From Polytrichum commune (Eukaryota > Streptophyta > Polytrichopsida > Polytrichales > Polytrichaceae), in assembly GCA_950295325.1 (NCBI GenBank), contig OX485806.1, positions 22,630,001 to 22,694,000 on the forward strand: DNA of 64,000 nucleotides, in the 5' to 3' direction. Below are positions 10,401-19,320 of the stretch, in pieces. The notes below the pieces were generated by a model. That model had not been told where the DNA came from, ran no database searches, and was given only the letters and a program-made list of their open reading frames with translations. The first letter of the stretch is position 1; each line of letters begins with the position of its first letter. The position numbers and the translations under genes are program-made.

Positions 10401-13266
10401 AGATCATTGTCCCGTCTACTTCCACATTACACACATCTTCCCAAGTGATATCATCCACTAATGTGGCAAGATCCGGACATTCATCATTAAAATCAAGCTC
10501 CTCACAAAATTCTATCACTCCTACATACATAGATGAATTATCCTCACCCTCCGAAGTAGGATTAGCCCGAAGCCATTCAACAAACTCGTCATCCGCTTCC
10601 CATCCATACAATCCAGGTCCCAAACACTTTAAAGGTCCTACCCCATCTTCATTTTTTTGTTTTTCTTCTTTAGCGTAGTATGAATCGTTGGCATCTCCGT
10701 CGGTTTCCTCATTACTATCATAAGAAGAATCACTACTTGAGTCAATCTCATGTTCGGCACGCTTTGAGTTACGAGGTTTAGTTCTCACCTTCGTACGGTT
10801 GTCGCGGCTTCCATACGTAATACAACCCTTCGCCCAATCCGTAACCGCATTTGAAAGTTTTAACCACGGCCGACCCAACAATAAAGGGTAAGACCGGTTG
10901 AGGTCTCCAAATCGAAGGACTTGGAAATCCAACTCGTAAACCTCACCTCCCATAGAAACTTTAAGTTTCTTTATCACACCCTCCGGTCGAACATTTCGTT
11001 GATCCGCCATAGTAATGTTGACGGTCGATGGTCCACTAAGCTTCAAACCTAGTTTCTCCATAGTGGACCACGGCATGATGTTGACCGCGCTTCCTCCATC
11101 TACAAGACAAAAGGGTACTACCTTGTCCACAATCGAAACTTCTACCAAAACGGGGCCCGGATCTACTTTGACATCCGTGCGTGCCACAAGCGTAATGGGA
11201 TTGGACCTCGTCCTTCTTCGACGAGCTACGCCTTTTTGAATAGCTTTCTTTATAATTGGTGATACCTCCATGAGTTGGGCCACCGAAATGTTAGCATTCA
11301 AGTGTGATAATTCGTCCCACACATCGTAAGGGTTAGAAGAAGCAATTTTGTGACTCAAGGATCTTCGGTCACTTTCCCTTACCTTAGGAGAAACAAGAAT
11401 TTCCGGGATAACCCGCGGAAATGATTCTCTATTGATCATATTATCCTCATTAATCATGTCATGAGCATCATTTACCACTTTCTCCAACTCGGTCAAATGT
11501 GGAAGAACGTAAGTATCGGGTCTTACCTCTCCCAAAGCGGGAGTTAACTCCTCCGAACCTCGACGTCCTCGAGTTAGAACCGCATAGGATTCTCTATCTC
11601 CTTTCTCCTTTGACTTGAACGACATATCCTCCACCTCTACAACTTGTACAAGGTTAGCGGAAGATGATGGAATCTCACTCGATTTCTCCATCCTAGCATC
11701 TTGAAAACTCACCTTAGTCGCATGAGGTGGACGGTAAGCTTGATTTATTTCTTCCACCACTGGTCTAGATTCCACTACATGAGATGGTTCGTTTTGTCGT
11801 GGTAAGACCTTAGGAGTGTTTCCGTTGGTGTAAAACAGCGAGCGGTTAGGAGGTTCAACCGGACGTGGATCAAACGGCCTCCTTTGACCTTCATGGTTAG
11901 CACGAATTTGATCCGGATTCCTCATGGGTGGTGTTAACGTAATTACCTTGTCCGGTTGGTTGCATTGGTCCGTAGGATGGTATCCATTGCAATTCGAGCA
12001 TCTTGGGCTGGCATCTTGACTTCCCGAACCTCGGTTCGTAGGATCCCACCTCCTACTCGGTCCCGCGTTGTTAAAACTTCCTCCGTAAGATCTTGAACGC
12101 GGTGGTGTGTTCGGACGTCGAGTAGGACAATAAGCCACCGTATGGCCATGTTGTCCGCAACCCGTACACCAATAGCCGGTTTGAACATGACCCGATTCTT
12201 GACTTGGAGGCCTATATTGTAACTTATCTTGCATCATGCACGACATTTGTTCGCTCATAGTCACAAATTGTTGATGCATGACCTCTTTCATGGTATCTAA
12301 TAACTCTTGCCTCATGTTAGAAAATTTAGATTCGACATCCCCATCTCCTATCTTAGATGTGGCCTCTAATGATCTAGACGGCATACTTGAAGGTAATAAA
12401 GGAGTGATTAAGGGTGTAGAGTACTCCGAATTTACTTGTGGAGGTCTCACCCCATAAGGAATCACCGGTGCGTGAGAGGAAATGAACACCTCCGAAGGTG
12501 GATTTACCTTCGTAGATACCGGAAGGTATTGAGGCATCGAAACTTCCCCATATCTTACCTTGTTGACTCTTTGATCGAGTCTTTCGACCATCAACGCGGC
12601 ATCCATAGCTTGTTGTACGGTTGTTGGATCTTGCATTAACACCTCCCGCAACACCCGCTCTTGCAAAGCCTCAAGAAAAAAACCGAGAATCGTATTTTCT
12701 TCAAGCCGGGCCGCGTCGCACCTATCCTTCACCAACTTGAAACGCCGCACAAACTCCGTGATAGTTTCATCTTCCCTTTGTTTCAATTGAGACAACACAA
12801 TGAGCGCACCCCGTTGATCTACAACGGTCTCAAATTTCCGTAAGAATGCGTCTCGAAGAGAGGTCCATGTGGGGAAAGATGCGGTAGGGTTAGACCAAAA
12901 CCATTCAAGTGCCTTACCCTTCAAGGTCGAAGAAAACCAAAGTAAAGCATAACGGTCATCATTGACCAAACTCATTACCACCGCATTAGAAAAACTTTGA
13001 ATATGAGCCCGTGGATCTTGGTTAGGATTTCCGTCAAAAGAAGGAAATGGAACCATAGGAGTAGCGGGAGGGAGACCTACCGGTTGCACCACGGGTAAGG
13101 TGCTTGTGATAAGTGTTATAGGGGGCGGGTCCGGCGGTTGAGAAGCCATGATGGGTACCGACGGCCTACTCTCACCTTGTTCTTCCCTTTGAACCTCTCC
13201 CAAATGAAATTGGTTAGTTGTTTGTGATCTAGTCACTCTACGATTCTTCGAAGACGAACCACGCAT
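7456..13266 (-). CDS. Ty3/gypsy Gag-Pol polyprotein of element A (1936 aa)
   Basis: One uninterrupted frame from ATG at 13266. Gag has two zinc knuckles: CTGCGQHGHTVAYC at about residues 367-380 and a shorter CX2CX3HX4C at about 423-435. The aspartic protease motif LVDGGSAVNIM has its Asp at about 723. Reverse transcriptase spans about 1084-1290, with CIDYRALN (Asp 1133), FADGYSGY (Asp 1168) and FIDD (Asp 1232-1233). RNase H follows with YCDAS (Asp 1378) and VDH (Asp 1446). The integrase HHCC finger is at about 1587-1627. Its core has WGINYVG with Asn at 1657 where the first catalytic Asp is expected, then Asp 1718 and Glu 1754 (D-X35-E). Gag and Pol share one frame. The protein would form the particle, copy the RNA and integrate the DNA, but the Asn should abolish strand transfer. 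Confidence 0.95.
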   Translation of the reverse strand: MRGSSSKNRRVTRSQTTNQFHLGEVQREEQGESRPSVPIMASQPPDPPPITLITSTLPVVQPVGLPPATPMVPFPSFDGNPNQDPRAHIQSFSNAVVMSLVNDDRYALLWFSSTLKGKALEWFWSNPTASFPTWTSLRDAFLRKFETVVDQRGALIVLSQLKQREDETITEFVRRFKLVKDRCDAARLEENTILGFFLEALQERVLREVLMQDPTTVQQAMDAALMVERLDQRVNKVRYGEVSMPQYLPVSTKVNPPSEVFISSHAPVIPYGVRPPQVNSEYSTPLITPLLPSSMPSRSLEATSKIGDGDVESKFSNMRQELLDTMKEVMHQQFVTMSEQMSCMMQDKLQYRPPSQESGHVQTGYWCTGCGQHGHTVAYCPTRRPNTPPRSRSYGGSFNNAGPSRRWDPTNRGSGSQDASPRCSNCNGYHPTDQCNQPDKVITLTPPMRNPDQIRANHEGQRRPFDPRPVEPPNRSLFYTNGNTPKVLPRQNEPSHVVESRPVVEEINQAYRPPHATKVSFQDARMEKSSEIPSSSANLVQVVEVEDMSFKSKEKGDRESYAVLTRGRRGSEELTPALGEVRPDTYVLPHLTELEKVVNDAHDMINEDNMINRESFPRVIPEILVSPKVRESDRRSLSHKIASSNPYDVWDELSHLNANISVAQLMEVSPIIKKAIQKGVARRRRTRSNPITLVARTDVKVDPGPVLVEVSIVDKVVPFCLVDGGSAVNIMPWSTMEKLGLKLSGPSTVNITMADQRNVRPEGVIKKLKVSMGGEVYELDFQVLRFGDLNRSYPLLLGRPWLKLSNAVTDWAKGCITYGSRDNRTKVRTKPRNSKRAEHEIDSSSDSSYDSNEETDGDANDSYYAKEEKQKNEDGVGPLKCLGPGLYGWEADDEFVEWLRANPTSEGEDNSSMYVGVIEFCEELDFNDECPDLATLVDDITWEDVCNVEVDGTMIYELESLMDEEEVCPPPRLLKTPTGTKVVTDELQGVVKDWNPIPNEAPHVPDGDWKLMNVASEGEVPKYIKVGKQLSEEEVEGVKGLVREFRDVFAWSYEDLGNGIPIEVASHSIPLIHGSKPVRQRQRPMNPRLELLVRKELEKLIRAGFIQPVELTTWVSPMVIVRKKNGKLRVCIDYRALNKVTINDHFPLPFINNILEEVACHAMYSFADGYSGYNQIHVVQGDWYKTAFTTPWGTFIYIVMPFGLCNAPATFQRAMTYIFADLLHKSMAVFIDDFCVHGSKESHFEDLRACFERCREYHVSLNPEKTILFVLRGILLGHLVSEEGRSPDPDKVKVIAELPPPMNVPKVRSALGHIGWYREAIEDYANTAIPLTNLTKKDVPFMWTQECQNAFDILKGKLTSAPCLISPNWDLPFHIYCDASNFAVGSALCQPFGDEKKDRPIAFASRQLTGAEQNYSTTEREALAMVFSIKKYRHFILLSKVVFYVDHMALRYLVNKPDLSGRIARWVLLLQEFDYEVVYKPGRMHLQADHLSRISEEVSTGEGIDDEFPDAALFAVSSVPMWYNHIAEFLSTQTMPETLSKIERRKVRIQSRHFALISGKLYRRGMDGMLRRCIDIGEVPKVLEAAHDSPCGGYFAGMLTAHKALRAGYYWPTMFQDSYDHARKCDSCQRYSRKDVGLGMPLQPSLPLAPFEKWGINYVGQVHPASSRQMSYIVVATEYLTKWAEAKAVKKDDAKTTAMFLYDNIITRFGCPKVLVSDRGSHFVNEMIAELTAHFKIDHRFSAPYHPQTNGQTERTNQTLCRILRKTVDDSKRDWDLKLPAALWAYRTTYKVTTHTTPFSLVYGIEAILPIEFEVQTLRIAVEERLDASKSIEHRLEVLEELSEARMLSAQHIETYQRRRKVAFDKKQKIRSFKVGQWVLLRDDRHKDFPGKFDALWLGPYVVRELFANGSLLLETLAGDIFPTRTSGERCKDYKV

Positions 13267-13323
13267 TTCATTTTACGTAATATTTTTTTTTTGAATAAAA
13301 ATAAATCAACAATCCAAATACAA

Positions 13324-13728
13324 TCAATCGTGATGATGCAAACAACAAGTGGGCGTTGTACAAACCTTACCTCCGTGGACGACGATGTGCCGCATCAATG
13401 CCGCGTATGCTTCTCCGTCTTCTCTCGTCCAATACGTTGTATCATCCGAGTTTCCGTATGCTAAGAGTCGTTGTACGGCGGGATGAGCTCGAAAAGCGGC
13501 CGCTATCAAATACCGGTAACCCCAAACATCAAAGCGGTAATGTTTCGCTCGTCGGAGATCTTGCGGTTTAGCTCGCCACGCATTCGGAATAGGACACACA
13601 AATGATCCGCCGTAAAATAATTCTACGTGTTTCAACCAATCGATTATTTCTTTCTTTATATAACTACAATGCACCTCTACCTCTACAAATTCTTCTACAA
13701 TAGATGTATCTTCGCCTTCTATAAACAT
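13324..13728 (-). CDS. Small frame upstream of gag-pol in element A (134 aa, unknown)
   Basis: An ATG-initiated minus-strand frame between the primer-binding site and gag-pol, ending 57 nt before the gag-pol start. The predicted protein begins MFIEGEDTSIVEEFVEVE and contains WLKHVELFYGG and AHPAVQRLLAYGNSDD. It ends in a Cys/His-rich tail (CTTPTCCLHHHD). I recognise no domain. Extra frames upstream of gag occur in some plant gypsy lineages, but its product could equally be a chance frame in the leader. It has no membrane segment or zinc knuckle of normal spacing. Confidence 0.45.
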   Translation of the reverse strand: MFIEGEDTSIVEEFVEVEVHCSYIKKEIIDWLKHVELFYGGSFVCPIPNAWRAKPQDLRRAKHYRFDVWGYRYLIAAAFRAHPAVQRLLAYGNSDDTTYWTREDGEAYAALMRHIVVHGGKVCTTPTCCLHHHD

Positions 13729-13771
13729 CTAAACACTAAAACTATCATACTAGAATCAACTTCACTCTTTA

Positions 13772-13791
13772 GACTCCCGGCAGACGCACCA
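13772..13791 (-). promoter_or_regulatory. Primer-binding site of element A
   Basis: On the minus strand, TGGTGCGTCTGCCGGGAGTC starts three bases inside the 5' LTR. It begins with the TGG that pairs with a tRNA CCA end and resembles TGGCGCCGTCTG-type sites of plant gypsy elements. The exact tRNA is not assigned. Confidence 0.7.
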
Positions 13792-13794
13792 AAA

Positions 13795-15268
13795 TGTGAG
13801 GTAAAGTAGGCAACCCCCTTGGTTTCCAAGCCAAAGGGTTGAGTCGTGCTTACTTTTCGTTCACAAATACATTTTATAAGATTCGAAAGTCTTTTTGAGA
13901 GAAAAGATAATAGTTAGCCTCTTAAGTATCCGATTAGTCCAACTTAAGCTTAGTTACCTTGGAATAGGCAACCTAGACCCTTTTAATGTAGCTAAACTAC
14001 TAAAAATCAATGCAAAGAATACCAAATGCTTAATAAAACTTCTAACTAATCAAAAAGGAATATGAAGAAAGAAGAAATACATGAGCTGCCTCACGGAAAC
14101 CCTCATAACTTTTGGACAGAGTTTTAGTTTTACGCAAGATTAGGATGCAAGGATAGATAACTTCAAGTCCTACCTAGAAATATAAAACTTGTAGAAAATG
14201 GCCCAACCAGCTAACCGGGGTGAAGCTTCAAAGTCAGCAGTGCTACATCAGGAGCTGTCTCACGGAAACACTTATAACTTCTAGACAGAATTTTAGATGT
14301 GCATGAAACTAATTTTGTTGGAAAGACAATTTTATTATCTATCTATGCATATAAAATAAATTGAAATCAGATTTATTGGTAAGACGTGGCAATCCTCTAA
14401 AGTACGCTGTCCTATATGATTCAAGTTGCTAACTAATTTTCATTCTATATAAACTAAGGTTGCTTCACTCACAAGTAAAGAAGAGGTGAGGAATGTGAAT
14501 GTCATACAAAGAGGAAAATACTAATAAAACTATAAGAGAATATTTTATTTGAAAGATAGAAACACTTACTCCTTCTCAAGGAGTACAACCACTCCCCCTA
14601 CTAACTACTAACTACTAACTACTAATAGAAGTCGGGGACACCTAAGTTGGCGAGATAGATACTAAGCGTCGAGAAGGTTGAGGCTCGAAGGGCCCGAGAC
14701 CGATGAAGTGGAATAGTGGTAATGCTTGATGGAGTTTCGATGCCTCTTAAATAGGTGGTCGAGGTAGACACTCCGTGGTATTCCGTCTTGCCACGTCTAC
14801 CCTCGCATTGGATCCGTTTAGGCTTTGTTGATCTTTCGCATTGGATCCGCTTAGACTTTGTTGATCTTTCGCATTGGATCCGCTTAGATCCATTTTGACT
14901 TAGTAGTGCCCAAAGACACTTGTCAACTTGGATCTTCTCTCGTCGAAGCGAATCGGCTTGGTCAAACGTGCATCCATCTAGTCCACGTTGTTTTGCTCCA
15001 CTCCTTTAACCCGTTGTCGCGTAGTCACTTTGGATTTAGCCCTTAGCTAAGTCAATCTTAGCCTTACCAACCACTTAAATCTTGCCCTAGCTAAGTCAAT
15101 CCTCACATAGTCCTATAATATTCCGTTAATGCTTGTCCTATTAGGATTTACTTACTAGGCTAGTTTCTAACTCCCAACTTACCTAACCGACCTCATATTT
15201 ACTATCTAAAGTCTATTTACCACTTATATTAGGTTAATTCGATAAAGGAATCAAAATAAACCTTCACA
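13795..15268 (-). repeat. Element A 5' LTR
   Basis: Same length (1474 bp) and, as far as I can read, same sequence as 5512-6985, offset by 8283. It contains the same three 33-bp units (14804, 14837, 14870). It ends CTTCACA and is followed by the second CCTCC target duplication at 15269-15273. Transcription of the element should start here and run leftwards. Confidence 0.95.
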
Positions 15269-18200
15269 CCTCCATGATACCATTCTATGGCGATTTTTTT
15301 CTTTCTCCTCTAAGGCCGGCAATAGGACTATCAAATTCCTCCTTCAAAACCGATAGCCTCAACTTGCCTTGTGGCACATACACCCAACTTTGCTTGCACT
15401 TGAACAATCCGTCCACCAACTTAACCTCTTTGAGCACCTTGCTCTTGCGAAGCTCACCTAAAAGCTTTTGTGCTTTGGGGTAGTTAATTTACCCCTCCCG
15501 TATCTTGCATCACAAGTTTCCTTCGCCGGCACACATTAGCCACAAGGTTTGGATGGTTCTCATTGCTTGGAATTTTTCCGGTCTACTTCGCGCATCCGGC
15601 ACCACATTTCCACGGTCCGGTTTGTGGATCAAATCCACCTTCATAAGCGCCAAACTATCATGTCACCGCAATGACCTGGCGCTCACTTGCGCTTGAATGT
15701 CAAAATTCTTTTAGGACACATTGTCCATGTAGACCTTTACTTTGTGCGACCCCAAATAGTGTCGCCACATCTTCAAGCAATGCACTACGGCAAAGAGATT
15801 CTTTGTCATGAGTTGGTTGTCTTCTTGGACAACCATCGAGCTTCATGCTCCCATATGCAATGGCCATCCAATTACACATAATCCACCATGATTGGCAAAG
15901 TCGCTCACCCCCGTATGCACCTCAAAAGGTTTGTCAAGCTCCGCGAACTTGAGCACGGGCGTCTAAGAACACTTGCTCTCAAGCTCCCCAAAGACTTGGT
16001 GGCAAGGCTCATCCCACTCTTGGGATAGTCATTTCTTCCACAAGTCGGATAAGGTCGGATAACCATCAAGCTTAACGCTCTCATATGCAATGGCCATCCA
16101 TCTTACGTTAACCATCCGCCAATGGCAAAGTCACTCGCCCCCGTATGTACCTCAAAAGGTTTGTCAAATTTCGCAAACTTGAGCACGGGCGGCGAAGAGA
16201 ACTTCGTCTTAAGCTCCTTAAAGACTTGGTGGCAAGGCTCATCCCACTTTTGGGATAGCGATTTCTTGCATAAGTTGGACAAGGTCGGACAACCATCGAG
16301 CTTCATGCTCTTATATACAATGGCCATCCATTTTGCCTCAACATCCGCCAATGCTAAAGTCACTCGCCCCCGTATGCACCTCAAAAGGTTTGTCAAAGTC
16401 CGCGAACTTAAGCACGGGCGGCGAAGAGAACTTGTTTTTGAGCCCCCCCAAAGGCTTGGTGACAAGGCTCATCCCACTCTTGGGATAGCCATTTTCCTCA
16501 ATAAGTTGAATAAGGTCCTAGCAACCTTAGAAAACTCTCGAATGAAGTTGTGGTACTAATTGGCTAGGCCAACAAATGACCTAAGCCCTTTTTGAATCAA
16601 GGGCCAATTCTCCTTTTGGATTGCCTTGACATTCTTCATGTTCATCCACCAACTTCCTTTGTCACCACATACCTCAAGAACTCGATCTCTCGTTGAGCAA
16701 AGTTATTTTTCACTCCTTGGCGGTAATTTTTTTTTTTTTTTTTTTTTTGCGCAACACATTGGTGAATACATCTTTGTATCTCACCAACATCGCACCAATG
16801 TTGTTTGGGGGAGGCCCATCTTTCCTAGCCTCCCCATACGTTCATTGGAGTTGCTCCAATTGAACCACGACCATTATGTTTTTTAATTTTTTTAATTTTT
16901 TTAATTCGGTCCATTAAGACCAAATTCAACTTAGGTCCTCCTACCATAGGAGTCATTGTTAATTTGAACTTCAATTCTTTGCCATTATGACACATCATAA
17001 TGCACGGCAAGCACACCGGCTTGCACCTCACATCTATCATGTGAATTTCAAAGAAGGCGGCCTTTCCAATGACATGCACCTCATTTATTTCACATAGAGT
17101 GAAATGTTGACAAAAATCTAATGTCCCACATCAAAAGGTTACATGCATCGCCGCCTCCTTTGCTTCATGCGGTTCGCCCTTTGCAAACCGTACTTTGGTG
17201 GGCTTGCCGGCTCTACCCGTCCGCGAGCCCCAACCCCCTTGTGAGCTTTCGGCTCATGAAAGAGTCCGTTGCCTCTTTGACAACTCATGAGACATATCTC
17301 CCATTCATTTGAGCCTCAACGTATACATGACTTGGCCTTGGCTTAAGGCTACTAGCCTTGGCCACAAAACCACCATCTAATTCTACGTCTACCGCAACAA
17401 TATGTTTTGGCTCGGTCCGCAAAGCCAACTTTTAACATTTCGTCCGTGGGACGAATTGGTTTAGTGCCACAAAAGCAATTTCCAATAATTTGTCCATAAA
17501 ACAAACATGTTTTCCCTTGATAGCACAAAACCACCTTCCCACACTCCGTATGCGGCACGAACATGAATTGCCTTGGTAGGACAAACACACCTTCCAACAT
17601 TCCGTCCGCGGCATGAGTATGATTTGCCTTGGAAGCATAAAGCCACCTTTCAACATTCCGTTAGCGGCACCAACATATTTTGCCTAAGTAAAATGAACCA
17701 AACAATTTGCACTCATTTCTTTGGGACCAACTTTGGCTAAAGCCACTTGTGGTGATGCGCCGCCAAACTTCTCTTTGGGACCATCGGCTTCAATGCTCTT
17801 GCAAATTTGATGGTCCCCACCATGTCCTCAAGAAGCCTTGGGGACTTAAACAAGGCATCCACCACCCGCTTTTAAAACCCCACCTAAAAGGATGCATTTC
17901 TTAGAAAGCTCGTCCGTTTTAGGTGTATCCTTCATTTGTGCGTTTGAATAGCGCACATAGGCCTTAAGAAGCCCCGGGTGCCTCATTAGCACCAAATTCA
18001 TTCCAACATCAATACCTTCCAAGCATTTCGAATTGGAATTTCAATCCAACATTAATGCCCTCCAAGGTTTTGGGTGCTTTCGGTATTCTAGGCCCCAAAT
18101 GTTTTTTGAGGTTTGGGGGAGCCCTTTTCAAAACACTCCTCCATTTTCCTTACCAAAACCACCCTCATGCCCACCATTGTCATTAGAACCAATGGTATGG

Positions 18201-18330
18201 TCAAATTCCATTTACACATGATCTTTGTTCCAATTTGAGCTTCACATCCTTTTGGAAACCCCGGGTCACCATCATAACCCGCTTATTTGATAGCCATGCT
18301 TCCCTCAAAGTGCTAGCTCAAATATTGGAA
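15269..18330 (-). pseudogene. Degenerate gag-pol of B-b
   Basis: In element order (right to left): gag remnant about 18330-17150, protease region about 17150-16920, RT ends about 16790-16510, three tandem RNase H segments about 16500-15690, and integrase zinc-finger about 15470-15269. RT lacks its catalytic core, the sequence passing directly from LPPR-like to NNFAQREIEFL-like residues. Each RNase H unit reads HTGASDFAIGG or close to it, with Gly for the catalytic Asp. A run of about 20 T occurs at 16729-16748. Many stops and frameshifts are present. Confidence 0.8.
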
Positions 18331-18334
18331 CCCT

Positions 18335-18346
18335 GCTCTGATACCA
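18335..18346 (-). promoter_or_regulatory. Primer-binding site of B-b (initiator Met-tRNA type)
   Basis: GCTCTGATACCA on plus is TGGTATCAGAGC on minus, two bases inside the 5' LTR. This is the classic plant initiator Met-tRNA primer site. Confidence 0.92.
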
Positions 18347-18348
18347 AG

Positions 18349-19320
18349 TGTCGCAACCCTTGCTAGGTCCCTTAATAATCTTGCCAATTTTCAATTCTAG
18401 CAAAGGTTACGAGTCGCTAACCCTTCGCATTCCGCCATGCTAATGGATAGCTCCTCTTACCCCGGACCAATAGTTCATAGGAGGGAACCAACCCTCCTAC
18501 TTTGCTTTCGGGACTCACCCCTTAATCGGTAACCCATTTCCCCAATGTGGACTTCCATCCATGGAAGTCCAATCCTATGTTGATCATCGCGTTGCCGGAG
18601 CAACACTACAACAACCCGAAGCATACTAGGCAACTATGGCCTCACAATAGGCCAAAGCCCATGGAGGCCTTGCCGTTCGGCCTCGGGTGGGTGAGGCCAC
18701 ACCACCTCACCCATATAAGCCTCTAGAACTTCACGCGGGGCCCCTACCCCACCGTCAACCAACCTCTTGTCTCTCTACCAAGAGTTGGGGCCAAGTGGAC
18801 ATTTTCCTTTAGCTGCTGGGCCTAGAACCCCCAGCAGCTTCAGACAATCATAACTTCCTTGTATGATGTCTGATCATAACAACCAACCACTCCATCTTCA
18901 TCTACGTTTCACGTAGATGCCGATGGACTCCTCACTTGCCCCATTTCGGCAAGTTATGAGGACGTTATGCCTCTTTGAACCTTGGCAGTCCCGGGAGTCA
19001 CTCCCAGGCACTGCTGCACCAGGGTGCTGTCCCGGGACAGCGCCCCACTCAAATGGCCATAACTCCTAGCTCACACCTCCGATTGAGGTGTTCTTGAGCA
19101 TTCTAGAATCACCACGCTATGAGCTACGCATAGCTCATGGCCTTACCCTCATGCTTCCTAGTCTCAGTGGGTGGGAGGCGTTCCCAACGCCCGGGGCCCT
19201 CACCCACACTAGGATCATTTGGGCCCTCTCACCAATGGCGCCACAAGTCCCGGGTGTCACTCCGGGGTCCCCCTTGTGCCCATGGTGTTTCGGGCACTCC
19301 TTATGGAGAGGTGCACGACA
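18349..19320 (-). repeat. Family B 5' LTR of B-b (972 bp)
   Basis: TGTCGCAACCC...GTGCACGACA. The last hexamer is altered (CACGACA rather than GCGACA). It belongs to the LTR subgroup with AGTCTCAGTGGGTGGG and CATGCTTCCTAG, shared with the LTRs at 45910 and 62708. Confidence 0.92.

Larger units (their letters stand above)
5512..15268 (-). mobile_element. Element A: full-length Ty3/gypsy LTR retrotransposon
   Basis: A complete 9757-bp element reading leftwards: 5' LTR 13795-15268, primer-binding site 13772-13791, a small upstream frame 13324-13728, gag-pol 7456-13266, a 3' untranslated region and 3' LTR 5512-6985. Both LTRs are 1474 bp, and I saw no mismatch when reading them side by side, which points to a recent insertion. 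Perfect CCTCC duplications flank it. The RT, RNase H and integrase sequences resemble non-chromodomain (OTA-like, Tat/Athila side) gypsy elements, and no chromodomain is present at the C-terminus. Its target is family B copy B-b. Confidence 0.95.
15269..19320 (-). mobile_element. Family B copy B-b, proximal (5') segment
   Basis: Continuation of B-b after element A: integrase finger, RNase H repeats, RT remnants, protease and gag remnants, primer-binding site and 5' LTR (18349-19320). The LTR ends against AAAGACCACCCC, which is integrase sequence of another minus-strand copy (B-c). B-b is therefore nested in B-c, and AAAGA (19321-19325) is the predicted right-hand target duplication. Confidence 0.88.

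Noticed and set aside
10180-10461. Plus-strand frames of 60-93 residues within the gag-pol of element A
   Set aside because: Antisense shadows of a clearly coding minus-strand frame, with no independent support.
16729-16748. Poly-T run as the tail of a LINE or SINE
   Set aside because: The same place in other family B copies has TTTTTTGGG or a run of A on the other strand. It is a homopolymer expansion within the RT remnant, not an insertion.
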